A stretch of DNA of 13,307 nucleotides from Flavobacteriales bacterium (GTDB lineage: Bacteria > Bacteroidota > Bacteroidia > Flavobacteriales_D > Crocinitomicaceae). The notes beneath the pieces were generated by a model. It worked only from the letters and a program-made list of their open reading frames with translations. It made no database searches and was not told where the DNA came from. Made by a program: the position numbers and the translations under genes. Where the stretch lies: the NCBI GenBank assembly GCA_009926905.1, contig RFNX01000435.1:1-13307 (forward strand), read 5' to 3'. Within the stretch, counting starts at the first letter, position 1; the number at the start of each line of letters is the position of its first letter. Positions 7,454-13,307 of this stretch are shown piece after piece.

Positions 7454-7978
7454 TCAATCAACACGAACACATTCAATCGAGTCCACAGATTTTCTCAAGT
7501 AGCGCAATAAATGCAACATTTGCGTGTGTGCTTTTACTTTTCCCGATTGACTAATTAGAAAGATACTAGCCAAAATCGCAAACGACACAGGAATGATGGT
7601 TAAATAGCCATAATCTCCACTCGTTTGTACTTTTACTAAAGCGAACATCGAACCAAAAAATCCAAGTAACGAAAAGGCAATGTAAAACAACATGACGGAT
7701 TGCCAAACAGTCTCAGAAGGACCAATCAATCCGCGAATGTAAGTACGATCTTCTTCTTGGTCAAACGATAAATTCAACACGGGCGACCACGTGTGACGGT
7801 CTTTTTGTGGAATGCTCAAACGTATGAATCGGCTGTATTTATAAACAATTATGGAATCATCGCCCTTCCCAAAAGAGTGAATCAAATCCATAACTTCTTC
7901 TTTTTTGACAGGTGTTTGCAAATTGAATCGAGGGCGTATTTTTCCAGCTGTAGATTCGTCGAGTTTATTAAAGGGCAT
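7454..7978 (-). CDS. Unknown two-helix membrane protein
   Basis: I recognise no characterised family. From ATG at 7978 the protein has 174 residues. A soluble N-terminal domain of about 95 residues contains IIVYKYSRFIRL and LNLSFDQEEDRTYIRG. Two hydrophobic helices follow (about 93-117 and 126-144), then a short basic tail ending ECVRVD. The frame is open upstream to a stop at 8159-8161 without any ATG; a TTG at 8029 would add 17 residues. I prefer the ATG because the upstream part runs into a repeat array and shows no recognisable domain. The stop codon abuts the stop of the convergent dismutase gene with no base between them, and no terminator is visible between the two. Confidence 0.72.
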   Translation of the reverse strand: MPFNKLDESTAGKIRPRFNLQTPVKKEEVMDLIHSFGKGDDSIIVYKYSRFIRLSIPQKDRHTWSPVLNLSFDQEEDRTYIRGLIGPSETVWQSVMLFYIAFSLLGFFGSMFALVKVQTSGDYGYLTIIPVSFAILASIFLISQSGKVKAHTQMLHLLRYLRKSVDSIECVRVD

Positions 7979-8093
7979 GTTGGAATTTTGAAGCAATTTA
8001 GAATAAAATAACGAGCCGTCAAACAGCAAACCGCTATTTATAAAGGATTTAAAGAAGCTCTCTACGCAAGCTGTATCCTGAGCAAAATTATCA

Positions 8094-8151
8094 AGGACTG
8101 AGGCTCGAGGACTTAGGCTCTCGAAGTCCGAAGTCCAAAGTCTGAATCTTT
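8094..8151. repeat. Palindromic array of degenerate heptanucleotide repeats
   Basis: Four heptamers in tandem (AGGACTG, AGGCTCG, AGGACTT, AGGCTCT) are followed by CG and then four heptamers of the opposite orientation (AAGTCCG, AAGTCCA, AAGTCTG, AATCTTT). AAGTCC is the reverse complement of GGACTT, so the two arms can fold on each other; one possible hairpin is GGACTT with a 9-nt loop and AAGTCC. The array lies in the gap between tspO and the 174-residue membrane protein gene. It could influence the 3' end of the tspO transcript, but no good U-tract follows. Confidence 0.8.
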
Positions 8152-8166
8152 CGCAAATTTAAGCAT

Positions 8167-8209
8167 AACGGGATTCCGTTCGCAATTAGCAATTTTAAGT
8201 TAGCAACTT
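8167..8209. repeat. Two small hairpins and a TTAGCAA direct repeat downstream of tspO
   Basis: AACGG-GATT-CCGTT (8167-8180) and AAGTT-AGC-AACTT (8197-8209) are each 5-bp stems with short loops. TTAGCAA occurs at 8186-8192 and again at 8200-8206. They lie just after the tspO stop. Neither hairpin is followed by a T-run on either strand, so a classical terminator is not supported. They may protect or mark the 3' end of the operon transcript. Confidence 0.4.
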
Positions 8210-8217
8210 CTCAACGT

Positions 8218-8688
8218 CTAATTCGCCCACCAAGAAAAAGCATTCAAAGAAAAAGCGACACACAACCAAAGCATGTAAGGTAGCACCAACAATAAGCGCC
8301 AATTGAAAAATTGTTTATTCAGCTGATGATGTAAAAGCAGCAATGATACCAAAAGCAACACAATCATTACCATTCCCGAAAAGAGAAAGTGATAGTGAAA
8401 AAATACGGGATTCCATAAAATGTTTAGCAACCATTGTACGCCAAACAATAGTATGAATTTTGGTTGAATGACCACACGTGGATGTAAAACAGTAATGTAA
8501 ATCGTAAACAAAAGCATAATGCTTGTCCAAGCAACGCCAAAAACCCAGCCTGGTGGTGTCCATGGAGCTTTATTTAAATCTATGTACCACTGATTTTCAA
8601 CTGGACTTGCGCCCATCAACCAACTTCCTAGAGCGAGTGCTCCAAAATTGAGAATGAGAAATAAAAAGAAAATTAAAATCCGTTTCAT
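8218..8688 (-). CDS. tspO: TspO/MBR family tryptophan-rich sensory protein
   Basis: TspO proteins are five-helix membrane proteins that bind porphyrins and, in animals, cholesterol. In bacteria they affect tetrapyrrole handling and stress or light responses. From ATG at 8688 the protein has 156 residues, the usual size. The family pattern is clear: WYIDLNKAPWTPPGWVF (34-50), GVQWLLNILWNP (83-94), LPYMLW (136-141) and the end SLNAFSWWAN (147-156). Five hydrophobic spans fit. A longer reading from ATG at 8721 would overlap the preceding gene and add a polar tail ahead of helix 1, so it is less likely. The chosen start comes 1 nt after the stop of the 134-residue gene. It is the last gene of the five-gene run. 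Its biological role here cannot be read from the sequence. Confidence 0.93.
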   Translation of the reverse strand: MKRILIFFLFLILNFGALALGSWLMGASPVENQWYIDLNKAPWTPPGWVFGVAWTSIMLLFTIYITVLHPRVVIQPKFILLFGVQWLLNILWNPVFFHYHFLFSGMVMIVLLLVSLLLLHHQLNKQFFNWRLLLVLPYMLWLCVAFSLNAFSWWAN

Positions 8689-8689
8689 T

Positions 8690-9094
8690 TTAAATGACAC
8701 CTGGAAGTCCAAGTTGTTCAATTACAACGAAATTTTCTTCAACTATTGATTCTGCAGGAAAAACGTATCTTTTATCATACAACGTGTCATTTACCCAAAA
8801 GCTCAACCAATATTCATTCGATAAACCAAAAAGTTCAGGCATAATCGGTTCAATTTTCGCTGCTTCGTTTGGCAAAAGAATCTCAATGCAATGACGTAAA
8901 GTGGATGTTTTTACTTTTTCACCAGTATTCGCGTTTTCACCGTAACCCGTGCTTGCAACAATGATTCCTTCCATGATGTCATCGCGTAAGTTGATTAAAT
9001 AAACGTAATACTCTTTTTCTTTTTCTTCATTTATCATTTGAACCAAAGCAATTGCAACATTCTCCACTTTTGGCCCTAAAAGTTCTTCTTTCAT
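8690..9094 (-). CDS. Conserved-looking 134-residue protein of unknown function
   Basis: This is a soluble protein without signal peptide, membrane span or known catalytic motif. It starts MKEELLGPKVENVAIALVQ and alternates strands and helices: YYVYLINLRDD (29-39), EGIIVASTGYGEN (42-54), KTSTLRHCIEILLPNEAAKIE (62-82), then EYWLSFWVNDTLYDKRYVF (94-112). I have a recollection of similar Flavobacteriia proteins carrying a misleading phenylalanyl-tRNA synthetase label; nothing in this sequence supports an aminoacyl-tRNA synthetase (no class II motifs, far too short). The start codon directly follows the stop of the serine hydrolase gene, and the stop is 1 nt before tspO. That makes it a certain gene of unknown function. 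Confidence 0.85.
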   Translation of the reverse strand: MKEELLGPKVENVAIALVQMINEEKEKEYYVYLINLRDDIMEGIIVASTGYGENANTGEKVKTSTLRHCIEILLPNEAAKIEPIMPELFGLSNEYWLSFWVNDTLYDKRYVFPAESIVEENFVVIEQLGLPGVI

Positions 9095-10330
9095 TTATTT
9101 CTTTATTTTCTTCGCCAATCTTTCTCCCATCGCTAAATAATAGAAGATGTCCCAAGAATGACCAACTTTTTGATTATTTATCTCGCAGTATTTTTTTTCG
9201 TTCTTTTTAGATTCTGGAATTAAGAAATTTTTAGTTTTTTTCTCTCCTAATCGCACGACCATTCTACCAGTTTTGGGCATGACCATGATGTATTGTCCGC
9301 CCAAACCTCTGTAGTAATGAACTGTATTTCCGAAGTTTGGATACACCCAAGTCTGAAACCCGTAACGTGTATTTGGGATATCTTCCTCGGTATTTATAGG
9401 AGGAGTTTTTACCATTTCGTGCATGTACCACTCCGGAACAATTTGTTTGCCACCAATAGTTCCTTCATTCAACATTAGGAATCCAAGTAAGGCAAAATCT
9501 CTTGGGGATGCGTACAAACAACAATATGCTTTTTCATCGCCGTTATCTTTATCCAAACTCCAATAAGCGGTTTGTCCAGCGCCCATTGGTTTCCATAACC
9601 ATTCTTCGGTTAATTCTGCAATGCTTTTTCCCGTTGCTTTTTTCAAAACAAAAGCTAGAATTTGTGTGTCACCACTTTGATAATTGAATATCGTTCCGGG
9701 TTTCACAATTACTTTTTGACGGGTAACTAATCCGTACAAATCATCAGTATAATATGCTTCTGCTGTTTCTGACAACGGATTCACTCCACTTTCTTCCCAA
9801 TCGAAACCTGCTGCCATCAACAACAAATGACGAATTGTAACTTTATCTCTGCCGTTTTCTTTGAATTCAGGAATGTAATTTCCAACGGGTTCGTCAACAC
9901 TTTTAATTTTGCCTTTGTCAATAGCGATTCCAATCATTAAACTAATAACCGTTTTAGCCGCAGAAAAGGAATTGGAAACTGTTTGTCGGGTGTGTTTTCC
10001 CCAATATTTTTCGAATAGCAAGGTGTCATTTTGAAAAACAAGAAATGCGCGTGTTTTCCAATCTTTATGGAATTTTTCTTCTTTCTCGGTGAAAGCTGCT
10101 TTGTTGAATCGCGGGTGTTCTTTCCATTGAAAGGCTTTACTAGAGGTTTTTATTGTTGCTTTTGGAAATACATCCAAATCGTAAATGGTAGGGCCTGTTT
10201 TTCCTATTAAATACGTTTTAGAAATGCCACTATACAAATAATAGCGACCTGTTAAAACAATAAACAGATTCAAAGCTACCACCAAAAACAAGATGGTGTA
10301 AAGCAAATAGCGTAACAACTTTTTCAACAT
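9095..10330 (-). CDS. Membrane-anchored serine hydrolase, beta-lactamase/class C fold
   Basis: A 411-residue member of the beta-lactamase-related serine hydrolases (class C / penicillin-binding-protein fold; such proteins include esterases, D-aminopeptidases and peptidases). Residues 7-27 form an uncleaved-looking N-terminal helix, which would place the catalytic domain in the periplasm. The nucleophile motif SxxK is SAAK (S123, K126) in SNSFSAAKTVISLMIG. The second motif, usually YxN or YxS, is Y217 in NYQSGD. The third is probably RGLGGQ (341-346) in place of the HxG/KTG triad. KVTIRHLLLMAAGFDWEE (163-180) is typical of the family. The substrate cannot be inferred; calling it an antibiotic-resistance enzyme would be unjustified. 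It starts 10 nt after lipB and abuts the 134-residue gene. Confidence 0.9.
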   Translation of the reverse strand: MLKKLLRYLLYTILFLVVALNLFIVLTGRYYLYSGISKTYLIGKTGPTIYDLDVFPKATIKTSSKAFQWKEHPRFNKAAFTEKEEKFHKDWKTRAFLVFQNDTLLFEKYWGKHTRQTVSNSFSAAKTVISLMIGIAIDKGKIKSVDEPVGNYIPEFKENGRDKVTIRHLLLMAAGFDWEESGVNPLSETAEAYYTDDLYGLVTRQKVIVKPGTIFNYQSGDTQILAFVLKKATGKSIAELTEEWLWKPMGAGQTAYWSLDKDNGDEKAYCCLYASPRDFALLGFLMLNEGTIGGKQIVPEWYMHEMVKTPPINTEEDIPNTRYGFQTWVYPNFGNTVHYYRGLGGQYIMVMPKTGRMVVRLGEKKTKNFLIPESKKNEKKYCEINNQKVGHSWDIFYYLAMGERLAKKIKK

Positions 10331-10340
10331 ATGACTTCAT

Positions 10341-11039
10341 TTAATAGTTAAACTCAAACAATTCAGCTAGATTTTGGAGTAGTTTTCTGCTTACTTCTTG
10401 CATGTCTAATTTTACTCCTAATTCTTGTTGCATTGAAGTTACTGCTTTGTCATCAATTCCGCAAGGAATTATGTGTGAAAAATAAGATAAATCTGTATTT
10501 ACGTTAAATCCGATGCCGTGCATTGTCACCCAACGGGAACTTTTCACGCCCATCGCGCAAATTTTACGAGCTTTTGCTGTGTCTTCGTCGAGCCAAACTC
10601 CAGTTAGTCCTTTCATTCGACCAGCAGTAATTCCATAATCTTTCAAAGTAAGAATGACAGCTTCTTCCAAAAAACGCATGTATTTGTGAATGTCGGTGAA
10701 AAACTGTTCCAAATCGAAAATTGGATAGACTACTAATTGACCGGGGCCATGATACGTAATATCACCGCCCCGGTTAATTTTATAATATTTTGCTTCGTGC
10801 TCATCCAATTGCAATTCATCTAACAAAAGATGTTCTTGTTTACCACTTTTTCCAAGTGTATAAACGTGCGGATGCTCACAAAACAGCAAATGATGTTGTG
10901 GGATTTCTTCCGTTTCACCATTTCTATGTGCAATTTTTAAGTCAATTGCTTTTTTGAAAAGTGTTTCTTGATAATCCCAAGCCTCTTTGTAGTCAATGAG
11001 TCCTAGGAATTCGCAAGAAACAGTTGGTTTAGAATTCAT
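10341..11039 (-). CDS. lipB: Lipoyl(octanoyl) transferase LipB
   Basis: LipB moves the octanoyl group from acyl carrier protein to the lipoyl domains of enzymes such as pyruvate dehydrogenase, the first step of de novo lipoate attachment in the cytoplasm. The 232 residues contain the signature RGGDITYHGPG (90-100). The catalytic lysine lies in KICAMGVKSSRW (K159), and the acyl-accepting cysteine is C193 in HIIPCGI. HGIGFNVN (174-181) is another conserved stretch. The N-terminal insert around residues 38-50 is longer than in E. coli. The ATG at 11039 immediately follows the TAA of the isomerase gene. lipA is not in the window. Confidence 0.96.
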   Translation of the reverse strand: MNSKPTVSCEFLGLIDYKEAWDYQETLFKKAIDLKIAHRNGETEEIPQHHLLFCEHPHVYTLGKSGKQEHLLLDELQLDEHEAKYYKINRGGDITYHGPGQLVVYPIFDLEQFFTDIHKYMRFLEEAVILTLKDYGITAGRMKGLTGVWLDEDTAKARKICAMGVKSSRWVTMHGIGFNVNTDLSYFSHIIPCGIDDKAVTSMQQELGVKLDMQEVSRKLLQNLAELFEFNY

Positions 11040-12023
11040 TTAGAATTTAGCCATTTCACCTTTTAAGTAATCGATGATAGCGATGTCGATAATATCAGCG
11101 CCATTCAAATTACATAAATAGTAAGAAGCCCAATCTACCACGTTGATTAAGTACAAAGAACGCTCTATGAATGAGTCACCTTTTGCCTCTAATTTGTAGA
11201 TTTTACCACAGATTTTCTCAACGTGCGCCATTGTTATTTCCAAACGTTTTTGGTTTCTTGGGTGTAAATCTCCAGTACAGAAAAATAGAGGTGCAAAACG
11301 TGCATCTCCACCTGTCCATCCAACTAATTCGTTATGGTTCATTTCAGGAATTGTGTGGTGCCATCCTAAATATTTTGAATTTTCATTGAATTGTTGACGT
11401 GCACGAACGATTACTCCTTCGTATTTTGTTTCAGCATAATAAATTCCAACTTTGCCATATAAGAAGTCAGCGATTTCTTTTGCTTTTTCGTGAATTTCAG
11501 CGTTGTCAGCATTTAACAAATCCACTGCACTGCGCATTTCATCAATATTCGACGCAGAAGTTAATCCCAATTTTGCTAAAATATCCAACAATTGAACCAC
11601 AGAAAATGCCAATGCACTTCTAGGCGGATTTCCACCTGGAACGATAACGTAATCATAACCGTTTTCTTCGCAGAAAGAAGCCAAATGACCTCCGCTACAA
11701 ATTCCGATAATGTGACAACCAATTTCTTTTGCTTCTGCAATACTCATCGTAGTTTCTTCTGTGTTTCCAGAATAAGAAGAACCAATTACTAGTGTGTTTG
11801 CATCAACAAAAGCAGGTAAAGAGTATTCATTGCTAATGATGATTGGAACTTTAATTTCGTCTTGAACCCAGTTAGAAACGATTTTCGCTCCGATTCCAGA
11901 TCCACCCAATCCACAGATTAAGATGTTTTTAATTTCGTTTTTTGGTTGTTGGTAGGTTTTACCATTTCCGATTGCAATTGCATCAATGATGTTTTGCGGG
12001 AAAGCTTCGATTAGATTTTTCAT
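11040..12023 (-). CDS. Bifunctional phosphoglucose/phosphomannose isomerase
   Basis: This enzyme interconverts glucose 6-phosphate and fructose 6-phosphate, and mannose 6-phosphate and fructose 6-phosphate, so it serves glycolysis and mannose-sugar synthesis. Its 327 residues match the short bifunctional PGI/PMI family rather than classical Pgi (about 550). The first SIS sugar-binding domain shows GLGGSGIGA (38-46) and SSYSGNTEET (82-91). PPRSA (133-137) carries the family arginine. The second SIS domain has QFNENSK (211-217) and IPEMNHNELVGW (225-236), with E227 and H230 as probable catalytic residues. It is the first gene of the five-gene run. No promoter box was found in the repeat-rich stretch upstream. 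Confidence 0.93.
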   Translation of the reverse strand: MKNLIEAFPQNIIDAIAIGNGKTYQQPKNEIKNILICGLGGSGIGAKIVSNWVQDEIKVPIIISNEYSLPAFVDANTLVIGSSYSGNTEETTMSIAEAKEIGCHIIGICSGGHLASFCEENGYDYVIVPGGNPPRSALAFSVVQLLDILAKLGLTSASNIDEMRSAVDLLNADNAEIHEKAKEIADFLYGKVGIYYAETKYEGVIVRARQQFNENSKYLGWHHTIPEMNHNELVGWTGGDARFAPLFFCTGDLHPRNQKRLEITMAHVEKICGKIYKLEAKGDSFIERSLYLINVVDWASYYLCNLNGADIIDIAIIDYLKGEMAKF

Positions 12024-12046
12024 TTTTTAATTTATTTGATTTGATG

Positions 12047-12103
12047 TTAGGATTTTTAGGATTTTAAGATATTAGGACTTTAAGATGTTAGGACTTTATG
12101 AGA
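12047..12103. repeat. 16-bp tandem repeat, three and a half copies
   Basis: Successive units are a half unit TTAGGATTT (12047-12055), then TTAGGATTTTAAGATA (12056-12071), TTAGGACTTTAAGATG (12072-12087) and TTAGGACTTTATGAGA (12088-12103). The core AGGACTT is identical to a unit of the heptamer array at 8108-8114. The repeat lies 24 nt upstream of the isomerase start codon, so it is probably within or near its leader or promoter. Confidence 0.8.
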
Positions 12104-12112
12104 AAGATAGTA

Positions 12113-12167
12113 TTTGAAAATTTGAAAATGTGTTTCCGCCGAGGCGGAATGAAAATTAATTTGAAAA
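12113..12167. repeat. Three copies of TTTGAAAA flanking a GC-rich palindrome
   Basis: TTTGAAAA occurs at 12113-12120, 12121-12128 and 12160-12167, the first two directly abutting. They frame the GC-rich palindrome at 12134-12149. The stretch from 12104 to 12228 otherwise shows no ORF or RNA gene. Confidence 0.6.
12134..12149. repeat. GC-rich palindrome, possible 3' hairpin of the carboxylase transcript
   Basis: TTCCGCC-GA-GGCGGAA is a perfect 7-bp inverted repeat that can fold as a 6-bp stem with a CGAG loop. It stands out in AT-rich surroundings. It lies about 80 nt beyond the carboxyltransferase stop. On the minus strand it is followed by an A/T-rich run that is not a clean U-tract, so terminator function is possible but not shown. 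Confidence 0.55.
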
Positions 12168-12228
12168 CTGCAATTTTCTAATTTGTTATTCATCTCTTCA
12201 CTTTTATCTTTCAACTTTTAGTTCTCAG

Positions 12229-13307
12229 TTATAAAGGAATATTCCCATGTTTTTTCATTGGTAAGGTTTCTGCTTTTTTCTCCAACATTTTGAAGCCAGT
12301 AATCAATTTAGCTCTTGTTTCTTCCGGAAGAATTACGTCGTCAACGATTCCACGTTCTGCAGCTCGGTAAGGATTTGCAAACATTTCAGCGTATTCTGCT
12401 TCTTTCTCCAGCCATTTTGCTTGCGGATCTTCAGCTGTTGCTATTTCTCTTTTAAAAATAATTTCCGCCGCTCCTTTTGCTCCCATTACAGCGATTTCTG
12501 CTGTTGGCCATGCAAAATTCAAATCAGCACCGATACTTTTTGAATTCATAACATCGAAGGCGCCACCGTAAGCTTTGCGAGTAATTACCGTAATTCTCGG
12601 AACGGTAGCCTCAGAAAATGCGTACAATAATTTTGCACCATGTGTGATGATACCTCGCCATTCTTGATCCGTTCCAGGTAAGAATCCAGGTACATCTTCA
12701 AACACCAAAAGTGGAATATTGAAAGAATCACAAAAACGAACGAACCGCGCTCCTTTTCTTGACGCATCGATATCTAAAACACCCGCCATTGCAGACGGTT
12801 GATTGGCAATAACGCCAATTGTTCTTCCTTCGATACGTGCGAATCCAACAACAATGTTTTTAGCATAATCAGCTTGAACTTCACGGAAACTAGTGTCATC
12901 AATTACGCAATCCACTACTTTGCGGATGTCGTAAGGGATGTTTGTATTGTCGGGCAGAATTTTTCCAATCTGCTCTAATTTTGCTTTGTTAAATTCGTAA
13001 ATACTTGGTTGAGGAGCTTGCTCATAAGCGTTTTGTGGGAAATAAGTCACCAAATCGCGCACTTGTTTCAAGCATTCAACATCATTACTCGATGTAAAAT
13101 GATTCACACCCGATTTTTCAGCGTGCGTTTTTGCACCACCTAAATCTTCTGAAGTAACCTCTTCATGTGTTACTGTTTTCACAACATTTGGACCTGTCAC
13201 AAACATGTATGAAGTTTCTTCCACCATGAATATGAAATCGGTCAGTGCGGGTGAATAAACTGCTCCACCAGCACAAGGCCCCATGATTACCGAAATTTGT
13301 GGAATCA
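12229..13307 (-). CDS. Acyl-CoA carboxylase carboxyltransferase subunit, propionyl-CoA type (5' end beyond window)
   Basis: The carboxyltransferase (beta) subunit moves carboxyl from biotin to an acyl-CoA, most likely propionyl-CoA to give methylmalonyl-CoA. The frame continues past the ATG at 13284 to the edge (IPQISVIMGPCAGG), so the true start is outside; full-length members have about 510-520 residues and about 360 are present. Family marks are MGPCAGGAVYSPALTDF, the oxyanion loop near the visible N-terminus; FVTGPNVVK; EDLGGAKTH; VGFARIEGRTIGVIANQP; FEDVPGFLPGTDQE; RKAYGGAFDVM; and LNFAWPTAEIAVMGAKGA. The C-terminus MKKHGNIPL is also typical. Substrate choice between propionyl-, acetyl- and methylcrotonyl-CoA is judged from overall resemblance. 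No biotin carboxylase or biotin carrier gene lies downstream. Confidence 0.92.
   Translation of the reverse strand, partial: IPQISVIMGPCAGGAVYSPALTDFIFMVEETSYMFVTGPNVVKTVTHEEVTSEDLGGAKTHAEKSGVNHFTSSNDVECLKQVRDLVTYFPQNAYEQAPQPSIYEFNKAKLEQIGKILPDNTNIPYDIRKVVDCVIDDTSFREVQADYAKNIVVGFARIEGRTIGVIANQPSAMAGVLDIDASRKGARFVRFCDSFNIPLLVFEDVPGFLPGTDQEWRGIITHGAKLLYAFSEATVPRITVITRKAYGGAFDVMNSKSIGADLNFAWPTAEIAVMGAKGAAEIIFKREIATAEDPQAKWLEKEAEYAEMFANPYRAAERGIVDDVILPEETRAKLITGFKMLEKKAETLPMKKHGNIPL

Noticed and set aside
8094..8151. Heptamer array as a CRISPR
   Set aside because: Units are 7 nt in direct contact with no unique spacers, and no cas gene is present.
8197..8209. AAGTT-AGC-AACTT as a terminator of the tspO operon
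   Set aside because: The stem is only 5 bp of mostly A/T pairs and no T-run follows on either strand.
8689..8721. Longer tspO reading starting at ATG 8721
   Set aside because: It would overlap the preceding gene's end and add a polar tail; the start at 8688 gives the family's usual length.
9095..10330. Calling the serine hydrolase an antibiotic-resistance beta-lactamase
   Set aside because: It has SxxK and Tyr motifs of the broad fold but an N-terminal membrane anchor and no KTG motif; the family includes many esterases and peptidases.

Overview
The window looks like chromosomal DNA from a Bacteroidota bacterium, most likely of the Flavobacteriia. It is AT-rich, most genes lack a clear Shine-Dalgarno sequence, one promoter carries the Bacteroidota -7 box TANNTTTG, and the potassium-pump genes sit next to an NtrC-type regulator rather than an OmpR-type KdpE. 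This placement is inferred from content; no marker gene is present. Almost everything is on the minus strand. The one exception is an exported superoxide dismutase gene in the middle.

Region 1 (1-6296, minus strand) is a high-affinity potassium uptake locus. In transcription order it holds: a sigma-54-activating response regulator that must start at TTG; a rho-independent terminator; a promoter region with two overlapping near-matches to a -24/-12 element; a 96-residue protein of unknown function; kdpF (25 codons); an unannotated 36-residue one-helix membrane ORF; kdpA; kdpB; and kdpC, whose last few codons run off the left edge. From the 96-residue gene to kdpA the gaps are 4, 5 and 9 nt, so the unknown genes are physically built into the kdp operon.

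Region 2 (6297-8217) has a divergent intergenic region, then an exported Mn/Fe superoxide dismutase with an unusual C-terminal extension of about 110 residues. This gene meets a convergent two-helix membrane-protein gene with no intervening base. An intergenic stretch follows that holds a palindromic array of heptanucleotide repeats.

Region 3 (8218-12023, minus strand) is a tightly packed five-gene run: bifunctional phosphoglucose/phosphomannose isomerase, lipB (octanoyltransferase), a membrane-anchored serine hydrolase of the beta-lactamase fold, a 134-residue protein of unknown function, and TspO. Two of the junctions are directly abutting TAA-ATG, one has a single base between stop and start, and one has 10 nt. 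Co-transcription and perhaps translational coupling are likely, although the functions look unrelated.

Region 4 (12024-13307) has a 205-bp intergenic mosaic: a 16-bp tandem repeat sharing its AGGACTT core with the heptamer array, three copies of TTTGAAAA and a GC-rich palindrome. After it comes the C-terminal part of an acyl-CoA carboxylase carboxyltransferase subunit (propionyl-CoA type), cut by the right edge.

No tRNA, rRNA, CRISPR array, insertion sequence or phage gene is visible. The best candidates for something undescribed are the two small unknown genes inside the kdp operon and the extra domain on the dismutase.
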